A stretch of DNA of 64,000 nucleotides from Macrothele yani (lineage: Eukaryota; Arthropoda; Arachnida; Araneae; Macrothelidae), in contig CM077013.1 of the NCBI GenBank assembly GCA_039090855.1, positions 137,413,240 to 137,477,239 on the forward strand. The letters run 5' to 3'. A program made the translations under genes and the position numbers. The notes under the pieces are model-generated. The model did not search any database, was not told the DNA's origin, and saw only the letters and a program-made list of their open reading frames with translations. Positions 31,621-43,676 of this stretch are shown piece by piece. Each line of letters opens with the position of its first letter. Position 1 is the first letter of the stretch.

Positions 31621-31749
31621 TAATACTAGTGATCCGATTTATTGGCGTAGGAAATAAACACAAGCGTTTCCAAGCTTTCGCGCATCAACCAGATGGCTTT
31701 TTCAAGGAAGTTAGACAGAAAACGCCAACAAATCGGATCACTAGTATTA
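31621..31749. repeat. 27-bp inverted repeat with 75-bp loop
   Basis: 'taatactagtgatccgattt' plus 'attggcg' at 31621-31647 is inverted at 31723-31749 with one mismatch. The loop contains 'gcgcatcaaccagatggctt'. It lies 70 bp upstream of a LINE fragment. It may be a terminus of another retroelement; I cannot tell which. Confidence 0.6.
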
Positions 31750-31821
31750 CTAAGTATATATTTACTTCTTGTTTTTGTTCTTGGGTTAGCATAAGGGTAT
31801 TCCGGTGGTCCAGTTCGTTCC

Positions 31822-32643
31822 TGTCTGGAAAACATTTTAAGAAAAATTGACTTAAAAGGTGGCATAGATATTGATGGAGAGTTGCTCCAAATACTAATGT
31901 TTGCAAATGATATAATACTTATAGCTCAGGATACTGTACAGCTTGAAAAAAGTGCTTCATCAAATAAATAACGCCTGTAACAAAATAGGTCTAGAAATGC
32001 ACCCTGATAAAACCAAATGGATGAGAAACAAATACTGTTCAAATTCCTTCATATAACTAAATAATTTCACAATAGGAAATGTAGATTTCTACACACAACT
32101 AGAGCAAACAATAAATATGGACAATGACATCTCTGAAGAAATATCTAAAAGAAAAAGAGAGGCATGGACCTCCTTTAACCGTATCAAAACAACAATCACC
32201 GATCCAAAGCAAAGTATCAAAATAAGAGCTGAAATGTTCAACAGCTGTATCCTCCCATCTCTAACACATGACTCTGAAGCACGGAGCGCCACTCAAAGAG
32301 AGAAACTAGTCTTCAAACCATCCAATATTCCATGGAAAGAAGAATCCTGGGGAAAAGTAAAAAAGATCACATAAAAAACACAACTATCAGAAATTTAACT
32401 GGAGTAAAAGAAGTAGTGAAAACGATATATGACAACAAGGCACGATGGGCAGGTCATATAGCCAGACTCACCGACAACAGGTGGACCTATCGTGTCACAA
32501 ACTGGTATCCAAGATCAACCAAAACAAAACCTGGTAGACCTCCAACTAGACGGGAAGACACTTTAACCAAAGCGATAGGAAAAAACTGGAGAAGACTGGC
32601 TCAGGATCGCCCTCGCTGGAAACTTTGCGACCTGCACTCATAG
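31822..32643 (+). pseudogene. RTE-like LINE reverse transcriptase, C-terminal half (LINE-C)
   Basis: Early frames give LENILRKIDLKGGIDIDGEL and LMFANDIILIAQD, where FAND replaces the catalytic FADD. After frame changes come MDNDISEEISKRKREAWTSF, then NSCILPSLTHDSE and RWAGHIARLTDNRWT, ending GKNWRRLAQDRPRWKLCDLH. The WAGHIAR and WRRLAQDR blocks are the usual C terminus of RTE-type ORFs. The endonuclease and most of the polymerase are absent, and stops occur at about 31968 and 32372. It begins close to where the satellite's RT piece would end (FTCTLE / LENIL), so both may derive from one LINE family. Confidence 0.75.
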
Positions 32644-32649
32644 ATAAAT

Positions 32650-33335
32650 CATAAATGGAAAACAGGTCCATCTAGGTAATCTAGGTAATTTTTCACTGTT
32701 CTCCCAAGAACATTAGTTAAAAGCATAAGATTCCTAGACTTACTCTTGGAATTTTTAATAATTTAGCATTGTATGCCTTTCTTGGTGCATCTTTTTGTAT
32801 AATTGAATGTGAAATCCCAAGGGATTTCGCCCATAAACGGTTCCAAGCGCAAACAGGGTGGTGTGGATGGATGGTCGTGAAAAAGCTGGATGTGTCTGCC
32901 GACCCAGCTGTAGTACTACCGTCGGTAACTGAAGGCCCCAACGAGGAGCCGGAGACGTCACGTGCTTGGTCATCTATAGATAGCTGGTGGTAGTTGAGAT
33001 GTTTTACCAGAAACGGCAATGTATTTACTATTTATGCGAAACGCCTGAGAACAAATGTTTCCTTTCTTTCGCAAGCACTTTTCACTGTCGACATGTTGCA
33101 AATTATATTAGAAACACGGGAAATAATTGTTTGTATAATCCGTAAGATTTTAACTGCTGTTAAACTTTACGAATGTCGTACTTTAAAATAGAAATTGGTA
33201 TCGCATCTGCTTTATCAGTATTAGAACCGAACCAAATATATTCCAGAAGAAATAATTTATTTCATACATGTGTACAATCACTAAGCTGTTCTCTGAGCTT
33301 CAGAAGTTAGCTCCACAAAGAAATGCAAACTATCA
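32650..33335. other. Unassigned
   Basis: No element or gene recognised. Open frames at 32717-33019 have no visible family features. Confidence 0.4.
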
Positions 33336-33339
33336 GATA

Positions 33340-34935
33340 TTTTTTACTTACTGTTGCCCTATCAAACTTCTCCGTTTACAGCGATCTTGGCATACATCTC
33401 GGGCTTCACTCACATCCATGACATGCCGTACACCATATCTTCTAAACTTCATACTCATAATCTTTTTCTCATGCAGACACTCCTGAATCTGATCCTCCCA
33501 TGACTTCCTTGGCCTTTTTTTCCTGCCACTTGGGCTAAAAATATTTCTTAGTAAGCATCTCATCACTCATTCTTTCAACATGGCCAAACCACCGAAGCAT
33601 ATTAGTCTCTACCTTGCTAACAACATTTTGCTTCACATTACACAACTGCAAACACATCTTCATTCCTCACACAATCAGAACGTGTCTTGCCGAATTTCTC
33701 CAGCACACAAACTTTCAAAATGTTTCATTCTGAGCAAAAGTTACAGGGAACGAAGGCGGTAGGCGGCATGTGCCTTTACAATGCCTGAAATCATAATAAC
33801 AGGAGTCAGATATATACAAAGTGTGCGCAATTTACACAAACGACTCTTATGTCTCTTCTGCAGTACCCAGGTTTTACTGCCATACATCAGAGTAGGAACA
33901 ATTACACTTTCATACACAGCCATGTAGCACTCTCTTGAGAACCCATTATTCCTGTGAAAACCTTCCAAAGCAGCCATGACTTTCAATGAAAAATTCACTC
34001 GCCTACTAATTTCACCATCCAATTTGTTCTCTCTGCCAAACATGCTTCCTAAATACACAAACTCATTCAATTGGTCAATCACTGTGCCATTTAGATTTAT
34101 ATTACATTCAGTACTACCAGTTCCTCTCTCAAAAACCATAACTTTGTTTTTTTCTTTATTTATACTGAGTTTGAATTTCATGCGAACTTCGTACATCCGG
34201 GACAACATAACCTACAACTCACTTTTGCTGTCTGCCAACAGGACAGTGTCATCAGCATACAGATATCTGCATACACGGATATCACCAAGACATAAACCAG
34301 TATTACCTAATTTGGCATAACGCATACATGCATCCATAAATACATTATCTATTTTGGCATCACGCATACACACATCCATGGTGACATTGCACAACCTTGT
34401 CTGACTCCTGCACCAATAGAAAACCATTCTGATAAAACACCATTCACTCGTGCATAAGCTCAACTGCCAGCATACATGGCTTTTACTCTGTCAAAAAAAA
34501 AAAATCCCAGTAACACCATATTCGTTCAGTACCTTCCACGAAAGTGCCCTATTTACTCGGTGGTAAGCTTTCAGCTTTCTCTGAATCTATGAAGGCAGCA
34601 GAAACTTTCTTACCGAGAGCCAGATATCTTTCAGTCACCATGCGTAATGCAAAAATATGGTTAGTGCAGCCTTTACCAGGCATAAAATCACTCTGGACAT
34701 CCCACAATATCTCTGATGTAAGACCCAGTACTTTTTCAATAACGACCTTACCAAACACTTTTCCTGGTACACTCAGTAGGATAATACTACGATAGTTCTT
34801 GCAGTCAGTCAGATCACCCTGTCTGTTTGTACTAATAATTAGTTGAAAACAGACAGTAACCGAGAATGTGTTCTTGAAAATGTGGTTTAGTAATGCATAT
34901 ACATTTTTCTGAACTTGCAATTTCATATGCATGTG
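33340..34935 (-). pseudogene. LINE reverse transcriptase remnant (LINE-B), RTE-like
   Basis: Read leftward: an early RT block NRQGDLTDCKNYRSIILLSV with GKVFGKVVIEKVL; a segment DFMPGKGCTNHIFALRMVTE and AAFIDSEKAES; then LYADDTVLLADSKSEL carrying an intact YADD box (about 34250). After that come NEFVYLGSMFGRENKLDGEI, TLMYGSKTWVLQKRHKSRL, and a C-terminal block SPSGRKKRPRKSWEDQIQEC. Frames change several times (near 34540, 34208 and 33740). The catalytic first-site aspartate is present in AAFIDSEKA. No endonuclease region is found upstream. It differs from the RTE family at 51 kb. Confidence 0.72.
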
Positions 34936-36660
34936 AGCATTATTTTAAGGTAACTTACAAGATAAAGTTTTAAGTTAAGCTTTAAACACACATAGCAATC
35001 AAAATTTTATTAATATTAGAATTAAGTTCATATTGTAAGAACCCCAAATATGGATTTGTTAGACGAAAATAGAGTGGTAATAGCTAAAGAAAGTTATAAT
35101 TGCATAATACATTTATTCGCTCTTATAGTTGGTCAAGTTTGCCATTATTTACAGTATCACTTAATATAACAGTACCATTTTAGCATAAAACAATTATAAC
35201 TTTACGGACGGAACTTTAAAAAATATTTGTACCTATCGATTACAGCTTAATAGGAAACCTAATGCCAGAGCACATTTAAGGAGAAGGGGGGCCCGAGGGC
35301 TGGACAGTATTTTGTGGCCCCAGTATTAGTGGCACACCTAGAATTTCACCATGGGTGGATGAATAAAAAATACCCAGGATAAAACACTTCCAAAATATCA
35401 TGACAAAGCCATAGAAATATTCCCCCTGTATTGAAGTGTGTCTCCCATAATTCATGAACGAATCAGTGGTAGAAAGAAAATGTAAAAATGCAGGATAGAA
35501 AAATGGTTACCAGTTCGTTCTGGTTTAATCCCCCCCCCCCCCAGAGTTCAGCTTGTTGAAATTATATCGTAGTAGTGGGCAAAATAATATGGTCCAAATA
35601 TCATAATTCAAACGAATTCTTAATGTATGAAAATTTCCCTAACTTACAGATGTGTAAAAAAAAAAAAAAAAAAATGAAATATATATTTGAGGATGGACAG
35701 GGGTGCGACTATACTTTTCGCGGACTCCTCATAAAAAAGCGATAAGGCAAGGCAGTTTATTAAAGTTTCCGCTGCGCTATCTTCAAGAAAAAAACCCTAA
35801 AAAACTGTAGAAATCTGCCAATTCTTCAAGCATCCTGCATAATTCTGCGGCGCCTTGAAAATGCGTGGCCCAGACTACAGCCACATTAGTCCCCCCCCCC
35901 CCCACCCCTAAATGGGCTCTGCCTAATGCTAATGAAATTAAAAATGTGCAAATGATATATTTTTATCAGTATTACACGCCAGGTTAGTGTATATTGAAGA
36001 TATTAATTTACAATTATTACAGTATATATATAACAAAGGAGTTATATCTCATATACGATGAAGGTGCTTTTATTTAGTAATTATAACTGCTTCGCTGAAA
36101 TAATTTACTAAATAAAAGAACGCAGCTTTATTACATATTTAAGAAATTTTGCGAACTGCAAAAGGACTTCAACATGAAACCAACGTCGTTTTCGGACTCC
36201 GAAGACAACAAAGATTTGTTAGTTAGGAAAAGTGACTAAATAAGTAATGAATTTGTGCTATGTTATGGAATCAAGAGAACAAGCCTTACAGGTATTTTTT
36301 ATAACGATATCGCATTTCTTAAACTGAATTTATGAATGATGAGGCCATCATAAATCGTTATAGAAAAATACAGCAGACTTCAACAAGCCACGTAAAACAG
36401 GTGGCTCTCCTGAACTAAGCTATATGTGTTTGAAGATACGAATGAAACGTACAGATAAAGGGTTCGTTTGAAGTCTGTAAGTTGTAAGTAAACTAAAAGC
36501 TATATCAATCGAACTGGTTTGGAAGTTTCAATGCTAAAGAAATAATATTATTTATCTCACATGGCAAAAACTCTAACTCTCAATAATGCCAAACGAAATT
36601 TTTAAGTATACAGTAGTTATTAGTTCATCTTCTAGCAATAGTGCTTCGCTAAAATAAATG
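34936..36660. other. Unassigned, with poly-C tracts and one hairpin
   Basis: C runs at about 35530-35542 and 35890-35902, an A run at 35658-35674, and a 14-bp-arm hairpin at 36067-36118 (CTTTTATTTAGTAA and its inverse). No gene seen. Confidence 0.5.
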
Positions 36661-36679
36661 TTTAATTACAAAATAATAA

Positions 36680-37352
36680 TAATAATAGTTTTATACAGAA
36701 CCTTGCAGAATAAGATTAACAGTTATAATGAAGGAGTACCAACACTAACTGTCATTACAAAGTTTTGGTCTAAAGTATGGGAAAAAGCAGATAGCTTTTA
36801 TAAAACAGCAAGCTGGATTGAAGAAGAAAAAAGGCATTCAGAAAGCATAACAGACATGCCAACCCCCTGCATTTATGTGAGCTACTTGGCTGGAGCTGTT
36901 AGAAACACCAGCAACTGGAAAGCTCCAGGGCCTGAACATATCCAAAACGTTTTGAACAAAAAGTTAACTGTTACGCATGCTCACATAGCCCGATACTTCA
37001 GTGAACTACTAGAAATCCTTCTAAATTTTCCAACATTCTTTGCAAAAGGACAAATTTGTCTTTTACCGAAAGATAATAATACAGCAAATCCGTCAAAATA
37101 CATGCCTGCCCACAATTTATAAGCTTCTAACATGCCCTTTAGCTATGAAGATTAACAATCACTTAAGAGATAACGGTGTAATGACAGAAGAACAAAAAGG
37201 ATGTTATAGGAGATCAAAAGGCTGCAAAGATCAAGTTATTATTGATAGTATTGTGATGAATCAAGCTGTTAAGAAGAAAATAAACTTGATCATGGCTTAT
37301 ATTGACTACAAGAAAGCATCTTATTCAATTCCACATGATTACCTCATATAAA
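36680..37352 (+). pseudogene. LINE reverse transcriptase fragment (LINE-D; R2/R4/NeSL-like)
   Basis: Frames 36658-37122 and 37040-37351 read VRNTSNWKAPGPEHIQNVLN, ICLLPKDNN, then, after a +1 shift, PTIYKLLTCPLAMKINNHLR, EEQKGCYRRSKGCKDQVIID and MAYIDYKKASYS. The WKAPGPD and EQKGC...GCKDQ strings are found in early-branching LINEs that lack an N-terminal apurinic endonuclease. The first catalytic aspartate (AYIDYKKA) is kept. The sequence stops at 37352, where Tc1-like T2 begins, so the FADD part is lost. Confidence 0.7.
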
Positions 37353-37365
37353 TACTGAATATATA

Positions 37366-38358
37366 CACAGCCGAGTCACATTATTGTGACCACCTCCTAC
37401 TTTTGACGTCAACAGAGCGCAGCCAATGAAAGAAGGCACGTATCTTGAGCTGGCTTGGAGGGTATATAAGGTATACTGTAGGCATTCTGAAAACACATCA
37501 CTCGTTGCTGTCATGGATAAAAGGAGCGATTCATCAGATTTGAAAAAAGGGATGATTATTGGCTTTAGGGCCAAGGGTGGCAGTATTTCTGAAACAGCGC
37601 AGTTTGTGAACTATTTGCGTGCTGCTGTGGTTAAAGGGTATCGTGATTGGAGAAATGGCACCATTGAAAATAAGCGGCGTTGTAACTGCGGAGAACCACG
37701 TGCCATTGATGTGAGAGGTGAACGTCGGCTTCGAAGGTGCGTGAGGGCCGATTGACACGCGACAGCGGAGCAACTCGCTGGCCGAATGAACTAGGGGGCT
37801 ACCGGAAGTGTGTCTAAAACGACAGTTCAGCGAACCCTGCTGCGTATGGGGCTCCGATGCCAACGGATGGTCACAGCACTTATGCTAACGAAGGTGCATC
37901 GGCAGAAAAGGCTTACATTTGCACGGCAGTATTGGAATTGGACCTCCGCTGATTGGCAAAGGAGTGCCTTCTCCGATGAGTAACGTTTTCTTCTTCATCG
38001 AACGGATAGACGTTGGTCATAAGGCGAGAAACATCGGAGAACAAACACTCTTCAACCATTTCTGGAATCTAACAAGCTAATGGGGGGGTAGCGTTATGGC
38101 CTTGGGAATGTTTTCGTGGCATTCTCTGGGTCCACTAATACCTGTGGAAGACACTATGGACCGGATCCGTTATGAATCCGTCCTTGCAGGCCACGTACAC
38201 TCATTCATGCTGATAGTTTTCCCTGGGGCGGATGGGATCTTCCAGCATGACGATGCGATGTGTCACTTAGCTAGAAATGTCCGAGAATGGTTGGACGAGC
38301 ACGCTGAAAACTTCAAAGCAAAGTAGTACCCTGGGCCCCTAATTCCCCATACACGAAC
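37366..38358 (+). mobile_element. Tc1-like element T2, 3' end missing
   Basis: The left end CACAGCCGAGTCACATTATT, with TA at 37364-37365, matches T1. The body is close to T1 up to about 38358 ('ccctaattccccatacacga'), where a mariner remnant takes over. No right inverted repeat is found. Confidence 0.8.
37513..38355 (+). pseudogene. Tc1-like transposase of T2, truncated and broken
   Basis: It starts MDKRSDSSDLKKGMIIGFRA with the helix-turn-helix region (GGSISETAQFVNYLRAAVVK) through PRAIDVRGERRLRRCVRA, where a stop falls at 37753. Later frames hold an FSDE-stop first-site region (about 37975), and FQHDDAMCHLARNVREWLDE, in which the second site reads HDDA for the family's QDNA. The glutamate block is cut off. 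T1 is the better-preserved relative. Confidence 0.8.
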
Positions 38359-39245
38359 GAACCATTTGGCGAAGTTTTGTGAAGTTTCGAAGCGGAGATA
38401 CAAATCTGGAAAGCGAAGCACGTGGTTACAGATCTGTTGCTGCTTCTGACTATGTTCTGTTATGTGTGGTTGAGGCGGATACCCAAAAAACGTGTCGTGA
38501 GATAGCGGCACAGGTAGGTGTCCACCACACGACAGTTGTTAGGCGTCTGGTTGCGCTGGGTAAGGTCAAAACGCTGGACATGTGGCTCTCGCATGAGTTG
38601 ACAACTGCCAACAAAACTAGGCGTTTGGAAGTCTGCACGTCACTGCTTGCCGGGAATAAACAGGAACTTCTACTGCATCGAATCGTCACCTGCGATGAGA
38701 AGTGGGTCCTTTATGATAATCGGAAACGATCTGCATAATGGGTAAGCAAGGCACAGCCTGCTGGACGGCATCCTAAGCCACCCCTTCACACCAAGAAGAT
38801 GATGCTCGTTGTCTGGTGGTCCACAACCGGGATAATTCATCGGCGTTTCTTGGGAAGAGGCCAAACCATCACTGCAGAACGTTATTGTGCTGAATTACAC
38901 CTCATGCACCGGAAATGGCTGCAGAAACAACGGGTTTTTGTTAACAGACTTGGTGTTCTTCTGCTCCAGGACAACGCCGCCGCTCTCATGTCGCACAATG
39001 AAGGATGCTGATATTAGGTGCTTTGGGCTATGAAGCACCGCTTCATCCTGCCTATTACCCGGACTTGTCTCCGACACACTATCATCTGTTTCGTCGCCTG
39101 GATCACTTCCTGTCTGGGAAACAGTTCACTACAGACAACGAGGTTCAACGTACAGTTGACGACTTCTTCGGGTTCCAGCCCAGTCTTTTTTCGGTCCGGG
39201 ATCTTGGCCTTGCAGGACAGATGGCAACTATATGTCTATACCGAG
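38359..39245 (+). pseudogene. mariner transposase, 5'-truncated, third aspartate lost
   Basis: It begins mid N-terminal domain (KFRSGDTNLESEARG) and runs through EIAAQVGVHHTTVVRRLVAL, WLSHELTTANKTRRLEVCTS and IVTCDEKWVLYDN (first aspartate). A stop follows near 38738; then MMLVVWWSTTGIIHRRFLGR, QTITAERYCAEL and LLLQDNAAAL (second aspartate). In the third block SPTHYHLF the aspartate has become histidine. Frames shift near 39010. No inverted repeats are visible. It adjoins the broken end of T2. Confidence 0.8.
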
Positions 39246-40540
39246 GGGGGGGGGTATTTTGCCTAGGTAAGTTGTCCTACTTTCCCATTCTCGCCATCCA
39301 CGCGTACTGGTCCTTTGCCGGACATTTCATTCGCACCAACCCAATAGAAACATCAGAATCAGGAGAGGTATTTTTTAAGGGCACTCTCTCGATGTACTTT
39401 GGTTTTGCATAGGTCTTAATCCTCTCAGTCCAACATACTAGTCAGTACGAAATGTAGATTCAGTATAAAAGGGACCACAACACAAAGCCATACCATCAAC
39501 CATTTATTATACATGGATAACCTTAAGATATACAGCAACTACAAAACACAATTGATTAAACTTCTACGGGTTACTGCCACATTTAGCAAATCAATTCATA
39601 TGGACTTTGGTTGGAAAACAGTTCCCAGTAGGTATCCGTCTTTTAGCGAAACCTCCTTTTTGAAAAGTGCCCGTTTTATTTTAACTTCCGTATTTTCACA
39701 GATTTGCCGTAGTCAGAAATTCTGTTTGTTTCTGAAAAGTTCGTTTCAAGTTTTTTCCATATTTAAACTCAAATTTCGCAAAAGTAATAAAATTTACTTT
39801 TGAAATACGCCCCCCCCTCCCCGCCTCCACTCGTATTCCTCAGTACGTTTTGTCTGTGAAATTTAAGTAACATCCGTTGTTACTCAGCACTTTATTTTCT
39901 GCTTTGTTTGTTAAGTTACCCGCCATTCGTGTCTGTTTTAAATCTCGCTTTCCCGCTGCAAATTTTGCTTGGACTTTGCGTTGTAGTTCTGATTCCCTTC
40001 CTGGCCTGAAGCTTAGCACTAGTTTTTTGGAGTTACTACTGCTATTGAAACTCTAATAGGCAATCTATGATTAAAATACATTTACAATTTTAGTTATGAA
40101 TATTTATTTTGTAAATACGCTTTTTAATGTTTTTTTTTTTAATTTATTTAATCAGTACATATTGTACGCCCATTTACTCTACAGATGAACACCATATTTT
40201 CTTGCACAGAAGACGAGATATGTATGAACTTAGAGGTCAAAATCAGAAACAAAAAAAGTTTCATTAATTCAACTACATATTTCTTTTATTCGCTGATAAC
40301 AAAATCAAATTCCTTAGCGCTGTAGGAGACTGTGGTGTCATGTTTAGGCAAAAAGCTCTCACTTTACGATTGACGTGTCGCCATCTATCGGTATTATAAT
40401 TATAAATAATCCAAGTCTTCAGTCATATCTCAAATCATTACCCATATGTAAACAGAGATGGATAAATGTTAATTGGTTGCTTCAGTAATGCAATTTCTTT
40501 ACAAAGCAAGAGTATGCGATGCTGTTCTGAACAATATAGA
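39246..40540. other. Unassigned
   Basis: No gene recognised. Open frames at 39005-39412 (continuing out of the mariner) and 39513-39803 have no family features. Confidence 0.4.
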
Positions 40541-40738
40541 TCATCATCATCCTCATCATTGTCAACCATTATCAATCCACTGCTGGACGAAGGTCTCCCC
40601 AAGTTTCCTCCACAACGGTCTGTCTTGTGCCAGTCTCCTCCATGTCACCCCTGCATACTTTCGAATTTCATCCACCCATCTCCCATGTGGTCTTCTTCTG
40701 GGTCTTTTCCTGTCCCTTGGAATAATAGGTTGGTACAT
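40541..40738 (-). mobile_element. RTE LINE copy 3, 3' end only
   Basis: 5'-truncated RTE copy of about 200 bp. On the minus strand it ends in a GAT/ATG microsatellite (40541-40557 on plus: 'atcatcatcatcctcatca') after 'ttgtcaaccattatcaatcc', identical in plan to 51105-51300. 5' truncation and a short-repeat tail are normal for RTE elements. Confidence 0.85.
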
Positions 40739-40764
40739 ATCTGTTAAATTTTGTAAAGCACTTC

Positions 40765-40999
40765 CAGGGCCGTAGCCAGAGAGAATTTTGAAAATTAATT
40801 TTCACCGTAAGTTATATATTTGTTGAGTTTTTCTCTGTCACATTTCATTTGCACACGAAATTCTTTTATTTAATACTCCCATTCTTTTAAATACTGACTT
40901 ATATGGTACACTACATACCGAAATTTATAAAATGATTATTTTATTTTTGAAAAATTTGAGGGTTTAAACCCTCAAAACCGCTCTCTGGCTACGGACCTG
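40765..40999. mobile_element. MITE, 235 bp, hAT-like ends
   Basis: CAGGGCCGTAGCCAGAGAG at the left faces CAGGTCCGTAGCCAGAGAG inverted at the right. The candidate 8-bp duplications (agcacttc and agcatctg) agree at only 5 sites, so the class is tentative. It is AT-rich and non-coding inside. Confidence 0.6.
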
Positions 41000-41490
41000 A
41001 GCATCTGAGGTGTAATGTGCCAGATGAATAACAACCGGTTCGTATGAGCAGCAAGTACCTCTATTCTGATGCCAGCTTACCTCTCGGTCTATCGTTTCTT
41101 TCTAACATGAATGATGGTGGTGGAAGGTAAGTCTGGCAGAACGAGCAGAGACGTCGCCAAAAGAATACGAGGCGACTTCCCTTCCTTGATCATTCCGTTG
41201 GATAAAACCGTCTGTACTTCGTCGTCTACCATACTTTAGGGAAGTTACCAATGAATGTGCAGAACGGTCATACACATAGTGGTATCAGAAAAATATGACC
41301 ACCTACCCATGGGCGTCACGGCCTATGGGGGGACTCAGTCGCCCCAATATTTTGCCAAATGGGGAACCGAGGGACAGGCACGTGGGAATTGTTTTTTTTT
41401 ACAAATCAATTAAAACATTGAGAAATTTTTTTACAAATCAATTAGAACCTTCAGAATTACTTATTACTGTACTAAATACACTAATACGGT

Positions 41491-41548
41491 TCGCTGCCCC
41501 GGTGGCGCAGTGGTCTAAGCTCTGGCTTCTGACTATTCGTGGGAGAGG
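41491..41548 (+). mobile_element. SINE-A head fragment
   Basis: 'gctgccccggtggcgcagtg' through 'gactattcgtggga' is the first ~55 bp of SINE-A, including the A box. Nothing else is recognised in 41000-41490. Confidence 0.7.
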
Positions 41549-41667
41549 AAGATCGGAACCGCTGTAGTTAAAATTACAGGAATAAATTTTTCGAACTCCG
41601 GTAGCACATTAGCTAAGATTGCGCCTTTATTTCAAGACATTTACGCTGTCAAAACCGGTGAGATTTT

Positions 41668-42126
41668 TTTTTTTTTTTTGATTGGAGGTTTAACGACTAC
41701 CGTGAGCAACTCAATGGGCTATAGCCCGCCCCGGTGGCGCAGTGGTCTAAGGCGCTGGCCTCTGATCATTCGTCCGTAAGGGGTCCGGGTTCGAATCCCG
41801 GTCAGGCATGGATGTTGTGTTTGTCGTACGGCACTGGCTCTCTCCCTTCCCTGGAACCAGTGACCCTAAATTAGGGACGGGCGACTGCTTATAGCCCATT
41901 GAGTTGCTCACGGTGGTCGTTAAACCTCCAATCAAAAAAAAAAAAAAAAAAAATGGGCTATAAGCAGTCGCCCGCCCTTAACTTAGGGTCACTGGTTCCA
42001 GTGAAGGGAAAGAGACAGTGCCGTAAGACAAACACAACATCCATGCCTCGCAGGGATTCGAACGCAGACCCCTTCCGGACGAATGATCAGAGGCCATCGC
42101 TTAGACCACTGCGCCACCGGGGCGGC
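41668..42126 (-). mobile_element. SINE-A (outer copy), split by another SINE-A
   Basis: Minus-strand SINE: T-tract and body at 41668-41723, remainder at 41963-42126 including B box and A box. The outer duplication is CGGTGAGATTT (41657-41667) and CGGCGAGATTT (42127-42137). The interruption is the plus-strand copy at 41724-41952. Confidence 0.88.
41724..41952 (+). mobile_element. SINE-A (inner copy), nested
   Basis: Full-length plus-strand SINE: head with TGGCGCAGTGG and GGTTCGAATCC, conserved body ('gactgcttatagcccattga') and a poly-A tail of about 19. The duplication is ATGGGCTATA (41714-41723 and 41953-41962). It is opposite in orientation to the SINE it entered. Confidence 0.9.
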
Positions 42127-42531
42127 CGGCGAGATTTAAAGGACAAAAGTTTAAAGAACAGCAGCTTTTTCCGATCTGTAATGAGAGTTTCTTTTTTTTT
42201 TTTTTTAATAAATTCTGAGGACAGTAAACAATCTGAGTCCGAAATTTCTATTAACTTTGATAAAACTAAAAAATGGGAACTAAATAACGAAAAACAAAAT
42301 TCCAAATGTGCGTACATTCACACGTATAGTGCATGCATTATGAAAATACTCGAAATATTGGCGTGTTCGTGGAACCCAAAACAAAATTATAATTATTGAA
42401 GGGTTCGACAAGTGCGTCGAATTCTCCAAGTCGGCGCCTATGCTACGTGACATGTGCTCATTTCAAATTTCAGAATGTTTTTTATTGTGATTTAGTTCGA
42501 AAGTGGTATTCAAGAGATTCCTGTTTTTTTT

Positions 42532-43440
42532 ACGCTTTCCAACCGTAGGTTAAAGAAGCGTATATGCTCCAGCTTTGTCCGTCTGTCTGTCAGCAACATA
42601 ACGCGCGTAAAAAATGTTCGATGTCGATGGAATTTTTTTATGTGGTAAGGGACAACCTGGGGACAAACCCTTTTGAAAATGGACGAAATAGAATCAAAGG
42701 TCAGGTCATAGGAGTGGGATCCGTTCTATCTCTCTTATGAGTCATAACTTATGTAAAAATGCTTCGATTGCGACAAAACTTCATCATGTTGTTCCCGAGG
42801 TATACTGAACAGGTTCTGTAGAATATCATCGAAATGCGGTCAAACATACGAGTGAGATTTATTCCACAGTCATTATCCTCATGAATAAAAATGCTTCTAT
42901 TGCGTCAAAACTTTAGTATGTTGTTCCGGAGGAATACTGAACCAAATCTGTTTAATATCATCGAAATGGGGTCAAAGTTCAGGGCACAGGAGCGAGATTA
43001 ATTCCACAGCCATTATCCTCGTAATTTGAGTAATAACTTGCGTAGAAATGCTTCGATTGCGACGAAATACAATAATTTGTTCCGTAACGACATTGGAAGC
43101 AGTTCCGCCTATAATGTTTTTCGTCAGCAACTGCGGGCAGTGCGCATGCGTGAGATTCGTTAGCCATTATTTTCGCACGATAACTTCCGTGAAAATTGCT
43201 CGATTTAGATGGGATTTTTAATTATAAAACGGGTTATGTGTGGTTGCTCTTGATAATAGAAATAGGTAACACGGGCACAAAGAGATTTAATTTTGATGTA
43301 TGTGAACCTCAAACGTTATACCATAGTTTGGTCCTCTCAAAACCAAGGCATTTTCCTATGATTTCTGGTATGTTAGAAAGCGTATCATAATCAATGCATT
43401 GCATGATTTTACTAACTTGTTTTGTTTTCGTTTTACAGTC
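42532..43440 (-). repeat. HINE-A copy 3
   Basis: Reverse orientation: hairpin 42532-42561, microsatellite 42577-42592, then about four diverged ~148-bp units to about 43230, and the other flank with 'gcattgcatgattttactaa' to 43440. Some units are shortened. 43230-43370 carries sequence not seen in the other copies. Confidence 0.68.
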
Positions 43441-43676
43441 AAAAGTAAATTTCTTTTTCAGGAAAATACACTATTTGCAAAAAAGAACAAAAAAAAAAAA
43501 AAAACAAGCACCCAGAAGGAATTATTCAATTGAGATGAAAATTGGTATGTGCAATATACATGTACAGGAAAGGAAATGATTGCAATTCCAGACTAGTTGG
43601 GCCACTTATTCGGATAAAAACAGCTGCATGAGTGGAAAAAGTCAGTACGTTGTAGCGCAACCACTAGCTCAGATTC

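Noticed and set aside
32717..33019. 100-codon minus-strand ORF as a host gene
   Set aside because: Overlapping open frames exist on both strands, with no recognisable domain, start context or neighbour.
39513..39803. 96-codon ORF
   Set aside because: No family features, low complexity toward its end, and no support from context.
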